Assembly: GCA_017481325.1 (NCBI GenBank)
Contig: JAFUPG010000079.1
Location: 1 to 27,179, forward strand
Source of the DNA: Oscillospiraceae bacterium
Lineage (GTDB): Bacteria; Bacillota_A; Clostridia; Oscillospirales; Oscillospiraceae
Length of the DNA: 27,179 bases
Direction of reading: 5' to 3'
The position numbers and the translations under genes are program-made. The notes under the pieces were generated by a model. That model was not told the origin of the DNA. It saw only the letters and a program-made list of their open reading frames with translations, and did not search any database. Positions 8,201-14,098 of this stretch are shown here, piece after piece. How positions within the stretch are numbered: the stretch's first letter is position 1; every line of letters starts with the position of its first letter.

Positions 8201-9305
8201 TCTCGGTGGTGCCTGTATTTTTCGCCCAGGTGGGGAACCAGTCGGGGATGCTCCATGCCTTAGTGGTCTGGGAAGCGCCCAGAGAGGCGTAGGTGGAGGG
8301 AATGGCATCCAGAATGGGATCAGCGCCCTCGGCAAGGGGCTCGTAGCCCTGGACGTATTTTACGGTAACGGTCTCGCCGGTGACAGTGTAGTCGCCGTCG
8401 GAGGCAAGGGTGTAGGTACCGGGCATGGCCCAGACATACTGCAGCTCCTGATAGGGGGAGAAGTCCACATAGCCCAGAACCTCCCCGTCCCGAAGCAGGA
8501 GAGCAGTGGTGAAGGTGGCCAGATTGCCGGTACGGCGGAAGCTCAGCTCCGCAAGGCCGCTGGAGGGATCGGTCTCGATCTCATAGGCACAGCCGAAGCC
8601 AACGGAGACCTGAGGCGCAGGCTCATTATCGCTGATGCGCACCATCTGCTGGGCGGTCTCGGAGAGCTTGCCTGCTGCATCCAATACAGCCAGCATCAGG
8701 GTTTCCTCGTATTCCTCCTCGCTGTCGTCCAGCAGTTCGATGGTGAGCTCCACCACAGACTCCCCGGCAGGGAAGGTGATGGGCAGTTCAAGGGCCTTGG
8801 CGTTCAGCTCGTCCAGCTGCCGGAAGGCGCCGGCGGCATCGGCTTCCACGGTCTCGCCCTCCAGAGCCTCCAGGCCGATGGTATAGCTCATGTCGAACTC
8901 TACGCTGTCGGTGAGCTGACCGCCGTCACGGAAGGCATCGTAGATGCTGATAGCGCCCTCCCGCTTTGCAAGGGTCTCGCCCTCATAGCGAAGGACATAG
9001 TCCTTACCGTAGTTGGTGCTGTTGTCGTAGACCAGCAGAGTGACATTCTGGGCTGCGGACACGTCACCGCCACGGAGCAGGCTCAGCTTCTGCCGGCCAC
9101 CTGCCTCGTAGAGGGTGTCGCTTTCAAGTTGGAAATAGAAGTCATTTTCCGAGTAGACCAGAGAGGTCTGATTTTCGGTGATGACCTGCTGCGGTGCTTC
9201 CTCCGTTGCGCTCTCTGTCTGCCCTGCCTGTACGTAGGGGAAGGCGGAAATCAGCAGGCAAAGCGTCAGAAGAAGGCTTAGAACTCGTCTTGTCATGGTA
9301 CGCAT
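2268..9305 (-). CDS. giant secreted surface protein with three C-terminal SLH domains
   Basis: A 2345-residue exported protein. Residues 1-27 form a signal peptide (basic start, hydrophobic core, PYVQA cleavage end). A Calx-beta-like segment ends near residue 227 (MVRISDNE). A carboxypeptidase-regulatory-like fold lies near 860-900 (GSDGSFSIPDF). A single Asp-box-like motif (SADNGETW) lies near 1507 inside a beta-rich, propeller-like region. A CARDB-like segment spans about 1940-2060. Three SLH repeats occupy about 2165-2340 (FTDLEGHWAVDYI, FADVPAGVYYEKPI, TTRAQIAAIIVRF). SLH domains anchor proteins to pyruvylated wall polymer. No catalytic site was recognised, so an adhesin or structural role is only inferred. 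AAAGGAGA precedes the chosen ATG. It follows the sulfatase-like gene by 21 bases. Confidence 0.9.
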   Translation of the reverse strand: MRTMTRRVLSLLLTLCLLISAFPYVQAGQTESATEEAPQQVITENQTSLVYSENDFYFQLESDTLYEAGGRQKLSLLRGGDVSAAQNVTLLVYDNSTNYGKDYVLRYEGETLAKREGAISIYDAFRDGGQLTDSVEFDMSYTIGLEALEGETVEADAAGAFRQLDELNAKALELPITFPAGESVVELTIELLDDSEEEYEETLMLAVLDAAGKLSETAQQMVRISDNEPAPQVSVGFGCAYEIETDPSSGLAELSFRRTGNLATFTTALLLRDGEVLGYVDFSPYQELQYVWAMPGTYTLASDGDYTVTGETVTVKYVQGYEPLAEGADPILDAIPSTYASLGASQTTKAWSIPDWFPTWAKNTGTTETDTYIAYNGTSGSNVFKKGGTGGTGNTTMNKDGGRMHDLNTSGTGSRVSKNWSNVSTSKTDYDMTGIESIETTVKVEGLDYDNQIILTLYTFGSSNSRTQVNQTVKNNSGDNTVNVSVSLNDNYQGKVQIGVENYDSTGTDDGCHMLIPDGFKANKRSYRFVVTSPGYIYYRGIGDVKVNIQNSSSSMLLKMGEDVHVPIAYTIEGGHPVKLVGYKIRNMSTQATSGVFALAEGQNSFIFDQDFLKAYEATYCADTLYNGVSYNTFEIIPVFEKLKTTVVLENSSMGTLSILNYSGEQLYVGEQIVLSGSAYADVNFVGVYYRKYRNLSGDIYESGEVHAQTTGGNVTLTLGEFNRIVLQPVFKSNSNQLTLAYEESNPANRHGKHAFDNGKTSMIVVKKTEYAKGEFFPLVATPDEGYVTRWTSNGRTYYGNTFYYQLDGYADNNTVMVAFIPETDLQMETITFSGTVNYYDCVLRDLTSTTKPLSEANYIITAGQEYSGKSGSDGSFSIPDFKAVKGGTYSMMVIHGEYFRYLQFTPIPAEGSSQNMELVFPQFANNSFYPDQVRIALGTATSNDNVIQVRDTESGSITVRVVSQGEDCTVLGVKLYFVSTRAADYGATLATYTAFQNEMLTGENDSSIYTYWTLELENPAELPAQSRMYIDVSAEKSVVTTDSQGNLTSQLQEFTSGKVNSGYEFIQAINDTSIAVQQSIPDLPGAQNGYKTNLETLEIPFIGSADFSFTSTSGGFFINRSINGTTYLVCGYTATAVYGHGPLSSKIDGAVKTQEYLNSQASEGRTTTGTAEMENILLGQGGANQGGGNGGNQQPAKKPPSPWTISPAYLIKIALTPGVDENGEDKTFITGYELAFGLDVFFRKSIPFSVYGVPFYVAFSVMVEALVQAQMQLQPGTAAPGQDISLMLYQMCHDPDQMDSAVRSEQFFFSVPLLSMGLRAGIGYDCFLGVYIDGTISAPMMFQLDPNFDVAGQIGFTLAIGADLVLFNAKYNLLSPTAKYGNENLQDDLKTVQAHMNITPPVFELNSVDNSAPATKTRVLAQGEETPELEEVINELSFSLMERPEQGTNLLRAGKIDSDVLAEGVFKNTQIHLYKLENGNILAMFLIDNGEEGMNYLSAAYAISADNGETWSEVQLISNNIGQAVSSVQFNINIYELQDRLLVTWSEADFEKALSGVDLNNLTAGQIATAMNAMNLRGRFMDATTGEVMGDAFTIAENSTVACAALNAVQNGDMVYVYYQRNVFDTDEDATVGDLLATQRTIALAAANVNAPETWTSTPVRAENENGQQYRIADITPFVHDGVMGEIIVLDRDGLLVTYNEETGQWDNSNEDRQLFLRTYDFGEDGKPVPTALLPLTAADACAQAPEVVSTEDYLHLFWNQDGEVVYLTDFVATYEDHPDVQSSAIVLLNEDGTVTLPEQESTAGHYITGSESFEIGTTFTASMADDGNVFLAWIAADDEKQDLNPVDEVYGVILNTVTNGEAMIRSGDEGGNENTYQLWAVGAPIALTDEDSLIGAIDSLCMESGKESKFLLAFTKLNATKRSEVTSADLLVVQSVDAPDVVLNEIEAPAYPQPGSDMSVLVTFSNKGLEPLQGASLTVSGVGETVTQNYDAALLPGESVTVEILVAVPEDFSADATLNITVAGLGEQADYSDAGTAEIYYGAYFILREMSRLVSVPNTTDCLTYTRVYNIGNCAGSPKLTFENTIFATDEFYKTYTFQSEAVVAPGEYLDLEYTLADTLINTQRTAQLVVACGENADQRMDSFMPAQDILVEEPTTPADEIFTDLEGHWAVDYITEIYDEGLMIGTAETTFSPDQATTRGMLATILYRLEGEPEFDGKCPFADVPAGVYYEKPIAWAASQGILQGYGDGTFGPENIVTREQMVTIFYRYAKSKGYDLSATGDLSGFADQANISPYALDAVAWAVGCGLINGTEPTLLEPLGSTTRAQIAAIIVRFRNYFPKE

Positions 9306-9326
9306 TATGGTCTCTCCTTTCCTTTG

Positions 9327-11429
9327 TTAAGGCTCGATGATATTGAAATCCCCGTTTCCTGCAAGGGGGAATTCGTCCATATTGCTGAGGATCAGCTCCA
9401 TCAGGGCGGTGTCGCCCTCCAGGAGCATGGCCTGGCTGACACCCTCGGCGTTGCCCTGGACGATATAGAACAGGGCGTTCTTGGGGCAGCGGATGGTCAG
9501 GCTTGCATCCTCTGCCGCTCCCACATTGTACAGCAGCACGCCGTTGATGAAGTGCAGCGTGTAGCTCTCTGCGCCGCCGTTCAGGATCACATTGACCTTG
9601 AACTCCTGCTCTGCCAGAGCCGCCTTGTTCAGGCGGATGGCCATGTAGTCAAAGATCATAGTAGCAGACATATTTTTTACAATGTCGCCGGTGGAGGCCG
9701 CCTGGGCCGCTACATGGTATTGGTTGCCCTGCCGCAGCTCCAGGGCTGCGGAGAGATAGGCGTTGCGCCAGGGGCCGGACTCCGCCTGATAGCCCAGCTG
9801 CTCCAGCGCATCGGCGCATAAGAGCCGTGCGGCAGTGTTTTCCGGGTCGGCATAGACCAGCACATTGGTGATCTCCGCCACCCATTGGTACTCGCCCCTG
9901 TCAAAATCCTCCTTTGCCATGCGCAGGACTTCGTCGGTGTCCCCCAGGTATTGCACCCATTTTTCAGCGCTTTCTGAGGGGGTCAGGGGGTTCAGATGCA
10001 CGGGGTTGGCATCGTACCAGCCCATGTATTTCTGGTACACCGCCTTGGAATTGTGGGCGACGGTTCCGTAGTACTGACGGGTGTACCAGTTTTTCGCCAG
10101 CGCCTCAGGAAGCCGAATCATATTGGAGATCTCGTCGGAAGTGTAGCCCTGATTGATGTAGGTCAGGGTCTGGTCGTTGATGAATTTATACACAGCGGCG
10201 GTGTCCGTCATGTACTCGTTGATGATCTCATTTCCCCAGTGTGGCCAGTTGTGAGACTGGAAAACCACTTCCGCCTCGCTGCCGTAGAGCGCCAGCGCTT
10301 CCATAATGTACATGGCCCAATCGGCGCCGTCACGCACCTGTGCGCCACGGAGGGTGTAGAGGTTGTGGAGGGTGCCGGTGCAGTTCTCCGCCATCCAGAG
10401 GGCTTTGAAGTCGGGCAGCCAGGTGTTCATCTCTGCCGGCGCCTCTGTGCCGGGGGTCAGCTGAAATTCCAGCTCGATGCCGTCAATGGTAATGATCTCA
10501 CCGCTCTCACGGATCTCATAGGTGGGTGGCAGGAAGGAGACCGTGCCGGTGGACTGTCCCATGCCGATGCCCATGGCCAGTCTACCCTCCTCACCGGGCT
10601 CTAACAGCACGCCGTACTGGTAGTTGGCTCGTCTGCCCATGGCCTTGCCGGCATAGACATTCTCGCTGACAGCGTGCTCCGTAAAGCCCTGAGGGACGAT
10701 GATGGGAACCTTGCCGCTGTTCAGCTGCGCCTCAACAGAGAGGCTGCTGTCCGCAAGAACATCCTCCGTCAGGATGCCACGGATGCCGCCGTAATGATCC
10801 ACGTGGCAGTGGGAGATGATCACGGCAACAATGGGGCGCTGCCCCAGATTTTTCTCCACCAGCGCCATGGCGGCACGGGTACATTCCACGCTCATGAGTG
10901 GGTCAAAGACGATCCAGCCGGTCTCGCCCTCGATCAGGGTCAGATTGGCCATGTCATAGCCCCTGACCTGATAGATCCCCTCTGTGACCTCAAAGAGGCC
11001 GTAGGCGTGATTGTTTTTGGTGTTTTCCCAGAGGCTGGGGTTCACCGTATCGGGGGCTTCTTCGTAGTCCTCCAGGAAGCTGTATGCCTTCTGAGACCAG
11101 ATCACCTGGCCTGCCTCGTTGGTCAGCTCCAGCGTTTCAGGAGCATCGATCAGCCCACGGGTAGCAAATTCCGCCTCCCGGGTGTCGGAGAAGTCCAGCA
11201 GAGAGTACAGAGCGGAATTCACCTCCACGGTGTAGCTGCTGGCGGCCTTACTCTCGGCATTGAGCCCCAGCTCCTGAAGGATATCTACCGGCTCTGTTTC
11301 GGCTGTGGGTGTAAGTGATTGTGTAGAAGGTGCAGTGGTCTGTGCCTCCGGCGCAGGTTCTTGTCCGCAGGCCAAAAGAGAAAGCAGCAGACACAGACAG
11401 AGGCCAAGGCAGATGCTGGTTTTTTTCAT
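9327..11429 (-). CDS. alkylsulfatase-like metallo-beta-lactamase-fold lipoprotein
   Basis: A 700-residue protein resembling SdsA1/BDS1-type alkyl sulfatases, which hydrolyse alkyl sulfate esters with two zinc ions. It starts as a lipoprotein (MKKTSICLGLCLCLLLSLLAC, lipobox LLAC), so it is probably membrane-anchored and outward-facing. The metal motif HCHVDH is at about 207-212. Further likely ligands are a Glu in TEAPAEM (about 330), a Glu in AENCTGTLHNL (about 347) and a His in SHNWPHW (about 393). The dimerisation segment holds YMGWYDANPVHLNPL, and the C-terminal ~120 residues look like the SCP2-type substrate-binding domain. GGAGAG lies 9 bases before the ATG. The frame is open upstream to 11837, but the lipoprotein signal and RBS decide this start. 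The substrate is unknown. Confidence 0.88.
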   Translation of the reverse strand: MKKTSICLGLCLCLLLSLLACGQEPAPEAQTTAPSTQSLTPTAETEPVDILQELGLNAESKAASSYTVEVNSALYSLLDFSDTREAEFATRGLIDAPETLELTNEAGQVIWSQKAYSFLEDYEEAPDTVNPSLWENTKNNHAYGLFEVTEGIYQVRGYDMANLTLIEGETGWIVFDPLMSVECTRAAMALVEKNLGQRPIVAVIISHCHVDHYGGIRGILTEDVLADSSLSVEAQLNSGKVPIIVPQGFTEHAVSENVYAGKAMGRRANYQYGVLLEPGEEGRLAMGIGMGQSTGTVSFLPPTYEIRESGEIITIDGIELEFQLTPGTEAPAEMNTWLPDFKALWMAENCTGTLHNLYTLRGAQVRDGADWAMYIMEALALYGSEAEVVFQSHNWPHWGNEIINEYMTDTAAVYKFINDQTLTYINQGYTSDEISNMIRLPEALAKNWYTRQYYGTVAHNSKAVYQKYMGWYDANPVHLNPLTPSESAEKWVQYLGDTDEVLRMAKEDFDRGEYQWVAEITNVLVYADPENTAARLLCADALEQLGYQAESGPWRNAYLSAALELRQGNQYHVAAQAASTGDIVKNMSATMIFDYMAIRLNKAALAEQEFKVNVILNGGAESYTLHFINGVLLYNVGAAEDASLTIRCPKNALFYIVQGNAEGVSQAMLLEGDTALMELILSNMDEFPLAGNGDFNIIEP

Positions 11430-11452
11430 AGAATTCTTCTCTCCTTCCCTTC

Positions 11453-11794
11453 TCAGCAGACAGGGCTGTCTAACTGTATCAGGATCCGTCGAATGGTGGA
11501 TTTCAGCTCGATGAGGGCAGAGTTGCAGGCAGGCTCGTTTAACAGCCGCACGGGAACGGCAGCTTTTTCCGATCCACCTCGGGTACATACGGTGTTCAGC
11601 AGTCCCTCGCCCTGGGGGGCATATACCAGAATCAGATGGTACAGCGCATTGTGGGGGATCTCTGCGGCATCGTGGTATTGATCGATCTGAACCACACCGC
11701 AGCGCAGCAGATGGTTGTGAGCCGTAGGCAGAGCCCCACAAATCGCCACACGAACCTGTGAGTAGTCCGCAATGCGGATGTCTTGATGTTCCAT
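11453..11794 (-). CDS. unknown 113-residue protein, first gene of the surface operon
   Basis: No family was recognised. The protein has no signal peptide or membrane helix and looks like a small soluble alpha/beta protein: a hydrophobic strand (VRVAICGAL), a second one (LYHLILVYAPQ) and a C-terminal helix (LIELKSTIRRILIQL). The spacing vaguely recalls a degenerate receiver or nucleotide-binding fold, but no phosphoacceptor Asp or P-loop is visible. GAGG lies 7 bases before the ATG. The stop is 23 bases before the sulfatase-like lipoprotein start, so co-transcription with the two exported proteins is likely. An upstream extended -10 promoter supports its being real. Confidence 0.6.
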   Translation of the reverse strand: MEHQDIRIADYSQVRVAICGALPTAHNHLLRCGVVQIDQYHDAAEIPHNALYHLILVYAPQGEGLLNTVCTRGGSEKAAVPVRLLNEPACNSALIELKSTIRRILIQLDSPVC

Positions 11795-11853
11795 AGATTC
11801 GCCTCACTTTCGGGAGAAATAGAAAAAAGTCTCGCAAACCTCTTCCACTGTAA

Positions 11854-11862
11854 AGTATAGCA
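11854..11862 (-). promoter_or_regulatory. extended -10 promoter of the leftward surface operon
   Basis: TATACT (11854-11859) is preceded by TGC, giving the extended -10 form TGCTATACT. No TTGACA-like box exists 17 bases further upstream (CCCCTC there). Such a promoter commonly needs an activator. Transcription would start near 11847, about 50 bases before the 113-residue gene. Confidence 0.55.
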
Positions 11863-11893
11863 CAAAAAAATCCTCTTGAGGGGCTTTGTGTGA

Positions 11894-11921
11894 ATTTAGC
11901 CGATTTTGCGCAGATTTAGCC
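11894..11921. promoter_or_regulatory. direct repeat, candidate LytTR regulator binding site
   Basis: The octamer ATTTAGCC occurs at 11894-11901 and again at 11914-11921, a 20-base period. Known LytTR/AgrA sites are pairs of ~9-base direct repeats about two helical turns apart. The pair lies just upstream of the missing -35 box of the leftward promoter, where an activator would bind, and the adjacent gene encodes a LytTR regulator. The assignment is inference. Confidence 0.45.
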
Positions 11922-11923
11922 TT

Positions 11924-11940
11924 TCAAACATCAAGTTTGA
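11924..11940. promoter_or_regulatory. palindrome in the divergent promoter region
   Basis: TCAAAC (11924-11929), 5 bases, GTTTGA (11935-11940) is a perfect 6-5-6 inverted repeat directly next to the ATTTAGCC direct repeats. It may be a second operator. Nothing in the window identifies its protein. Confidence 0.35.
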
Positions 11941-11960
11941 CATTTTACAATATAACAAAG

Positions 11961-11990
11961 AAAAGCCCGATGGTCTTTCTGCGGCTTTTT
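11961..11990 (+). other. terminator-like hairpin upstream of the rightward promoter
   Basis: AAAAGCC (11961-11967) can pair with GGCTTTT (11983-11989) across a 15-base loop, and the right arm ends in a T-run on the plus strand. It lies just upstream of the -35 box of the regulator gene. It may block read-through or be fortuitous. Confidence 0.3.
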
Positions 11991-11991
11991 A

Positions 11992-12020
11992 TCGACAAAT
12001 TCCCTGATTTGTGCTATAGT
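11992..12020 (+). promoter_or_regulatory. promoter of the LytTR regulator / sensor kinase operon
   Basis: TCGACA (11992-11997), 17-base spacer, TATAGT (12015-12020), also with an upstream TGC (extended -10). The start point would be near 12027, leaving a leader of only about 17 bases. Confidence 0.65.
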
Positions 12021-12043
12021 AATGTAAAAAGGGGGGAATGACC

Positions 12044-12775
12044 ATGCGGATCGCAATATGTGACGACCAGCAGAGCTGCCTGTCCCGTGCCGCTGCGGCA
12101 GCAGAGGAATACCGGAAGGAGCGCCCGGAACGGAGTCTTCGTTTTGCGCTGTTTTCCCATCCGGAGGATCTTCTGGAGGCGGCCGAAAAAATCGGCGGCT
12201 ATGATATCTACATTCTGGACGTGGTCATGCCCGGTCTCAACGGAATCGCCCTGGGAGAAAGGCTGCGCAGCGCCGGCTATGAGGGCAAGATCCTCTATCT
12301 GACCTCCAGCCAGGAGTATTCTATGGATGCCTTCCGGGTGAAGGCCTTTGATTATCTGCTCAAGCCCGTTACCACAGAGGCCTTCTCCAAGGCCATGGAC
12401 GAGGCGCTGGCAAGCATTGCGGAGAAGAAGGACAAGTACCTCCTGGTCAAGACAAAAGATCGCAGCGTTAAACTCAACTTTGACAGCATCCTCTACGCCG
12501 AGGTCAGCAGACGGGCGATCTGCTATCATCTTGCAGGCGACCGAACCATCACCTCTGTGAGCCTACGCACTCCCTTTTCCGAGGCGGTGGCGGAGCTGAC
12601 CGCTGATCGGCGCTTTGTGCTGTCCGGCCAGAGCATGACGGTCAATCTGGATCACATCACGGAAATTGAAAATGAAGCCGTGGTGTTTGACGGTACCTGT
12701 CGCAGCTTCCTGGGAGAGAAAAACTGCCGCAAGCTGCGCAGCATCTGGTCAAAGTACCTGTTTGAGGAGGGATGA
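12044..12775 (+). CDS. LytTR-family DNA-binding response regulator
   Basis: A 243-residue regulator of the AgrA/LytR type. The receiver domain (about 1-120) opens MRIAICDD with the acidic pair, has the phosphoacceptor Asp59 in YILDVVMPGLNG, Thr/Ser in LTSS and Lys near 107 in YLLKPV. The LytTR DNA-binding domain (about 135-240) follows (KTKDRSVKLNFDSILYAEV, then FVLSGQSMTVNLDHI). GGGGGG at 12031-12036 lies 7 bases before the ATG at 12044; the in-frame ATG at 12038 is too close to it. The next gene is its likely partner kinase. It probably controls the divergent surface operon and perhaps itself. Confidence 0.9.
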   Translation: MRIAICDDQQSCLSRAAAAAEEYRKERPERSLRFALFSHPEDLLEAAEKIGGYDIYILDVVMPGLNGIALGERLRSAGYEGKILYLTSSQEYSMDAFRVKAFDYLLKPVTTEAFSKAMDEALASIAEKKDKYLLVKTKDRSVKLNFDSILYAEVSRRAICYHLAGDRTITSVSLRTPFSEAVAELTADRRFVLSGQSMTVNLDHITEIENEAVVFDGTCRSFLGEKNCRKLRSIWSKYLFEEG

Positions 12776-12777
12776 AG

Positions 12778-14055
12778 ATGGTAATATTGCGAGATATCTC
12801 CCTTCTCTGGTCTATGGCGCACACGCTGGTTTTGTTTCTGTTTTTGTTTGAGTCACGCTATTCTCAAAAGAAGACCCTGTTCATTGCCCTGGCTACCATG
12901 GTTCCCCTGATGCTGGTCAATCTTCTGCTCTTTGCGCTGCTGGGCTTCGAAAAATACGGCACTTTGATGCTTGTGACCCTGTCGCTGCCCAGCTGCATTG
13001 TGTTCTGGCTGCTGGCAAAGCATCGGGGCGGACGCTTTTTCTTCACCTTTTGCATGGTGGATACGGTTGTGCTGGAGATCGTATATATTACCAGCATTTT
13101 AAACCACTATCTGAGCCCGGACAGCTATCTTGTGATGTTTGTTGTGCGGCTCATTGCCTATCCCCTCCTGGAGCTGCTGGTCTACCGCAAGCTCCGTCCT
13201 ACCTATATGGATGTGCAGCGGCGGGTCAAACGGGGCTGGGGTATTTTCGCCCTCATCGGGCTGCTGTTCTATGTGGTGATCACATTGGTCATGACCTTCC
13301 CTGACAGCGTGGTCAATCGACCGGCGCAGCTACCGGCTCTGGGGCTGCTGTTTGTTCTGATGCCGGTGATTTATATCCATATCATTCTGACCCTGCGCCG
13401 CCAGCAGTTGGCCTTTGAGCAGGCGAAGCAGGGCAGCATTATGCAGGTGCAGGTGGCAGCGGTGCTTGCACGTGTCAATGAGCTGGGGGAGGCCAACGAG
13501 GTATTCCGACGGGAGCGCCACGATTTCCGTCACAAGCTGAAGGTCATCGCCAGCCTGGTGGAAAGCGAGCAATATGAGGAGCTGCAGAAGGTGCTGTCGG
13601 AGCAGGAGCTCTCTCTGAACAAAACCCGAGTGGTGCGCTACTGCAGCAGCGCCATTATCGATGCGGCTCTGGCGGTGTATATCAAAAAGGCGGAGCTGCT
13701 GAAGATCCCTGTGAAAATGGGCTTTGCCTTTCCCGAAACCTTCGAGGTAAACGAAAGCGAGCTGGCCACCGCTCTGGCCAATGCCCTGGAAAATGCCATC
13801 CACGCCTGCATGGCGCTGCCGGAGTCGGAGCGTTTTATTGAAATCAAGGTGATCAGCAAGCCGAAATTCATGGTCATGGTGCGAAATCCCTATGGGGGCG
13901 CTCTGGAGTTTGACGAGAAGGGAATCCCCCGGAGCCGGGAAGAGGGCCATGGCTACGGCACACGCATCATCGCCGCACTGTGCGAAAAAGTGGGCGGTTA
14001 CTGCGATTTTCAGGCCGAAGAAGGGCAGTTTTCTCTCTATATGCATCTGAAATAA
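12778..14055 (+). CDS. GHKL-type sensor histidine kinase (AgrC-like)
   Basis: A 425-residue kinase. The N-terminal ~205 residues contain six or seven membrane helices, the layout of peptide-sensing AgrC-type kinases. The dimerisation segment carries RHDFRHKL with the likely phospho-His at about 248. The GHKL ATPase domain has an N-box (ANALENAIHAC, about 330) and a G-box (GHGYGTRII, about 390) but no classical HATPase F-box. GAGGAGG at 12764-12770 is 7 bases before the ATG at 12778; the ATG at 12772, which overlaps the regulator's stop, is too close. No signal-peptide gene of the agrD type was seen nearby, so the ligand is unknown. Confidence 0.88.
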   Translation: MVILRDISLLWSMAHTLVLFLFLFESRYSQKKTLFIALATMVPLMLVNLLLFALLGFEKYGTLMLVTLSLPSCIVFWLLAKHRGGRFFFTFCMVDTVVLEIVYITSILNHYLSPDSYLVMFVVRLIAYPLLELLVYRKLRPTYMDVQRRVKRGWGIFALIGLLFYVVITLVMTFPDSVVNRPAQLPALGLLFVLMPVIYIHIILTLRRQQLAFEQAKQGSIMQVQVAAVLARVNELGEANEVFRRERHDFRHKLKVIASLVESEQYEELQKVLSEQELSLNKTRVVRYCSSAIIDAALAVYIKKAELLKIPVKMGFAFPETFEVNESELATALANALENAIHACMALPESERFIEIKVISKPKFMVMVRNPYGGALEFDEKGIPRSREEGHGYGTRIIAALCEKVGGYCDFQAEEGQFSLYMHLK

Positions 14056-14058
14056 GCG

Positions 14059-14098
14059 AAAAACCGGGGAGCCTCAGAAAAGAGGCTCCCCGGTTTTT
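14059..14098. terminator. strong bidirectional terminator
   Basis: A perfect 17-pair inverted repeat (14059-14075 with 14082-14098, loop AGAAAA) has T5 on both strands. It closes the kinase operon on the plus strand and the SSB-like gene on the minus strand, overlapping the latter's stop codon. Confidence 0.92.

Noticed and set aside
8091..9281. Long plus-strand frame opposite the start of the SLH protein gene
   Set aside because: It is a mirror of the real minus-strand gene with no domain, ribosome site or promoter.
11430..11837. 136-codon N-terminal extension of the sulfatase-like gene
   Set aside because: The extension overlaps the 113-residue gene in another frame, has Arg/Cys-rich composition, and a lipoprotein signal plus ribosome site mark the start at 11429.
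12038..12043. ATG at 12038 as the response regulator start
   Set aside because: It is one base after the GGGGGG ribosome site, too close; ATG at 12044 has normal spacing and gives the family-typical MRIAICDD.
12014..12529. Minus-strand frame opposite the LytTR regulator
   Set aside because: The plus strand has receiver and LytTR motifs plus a promoter and ribosome site; the minus frame has none.
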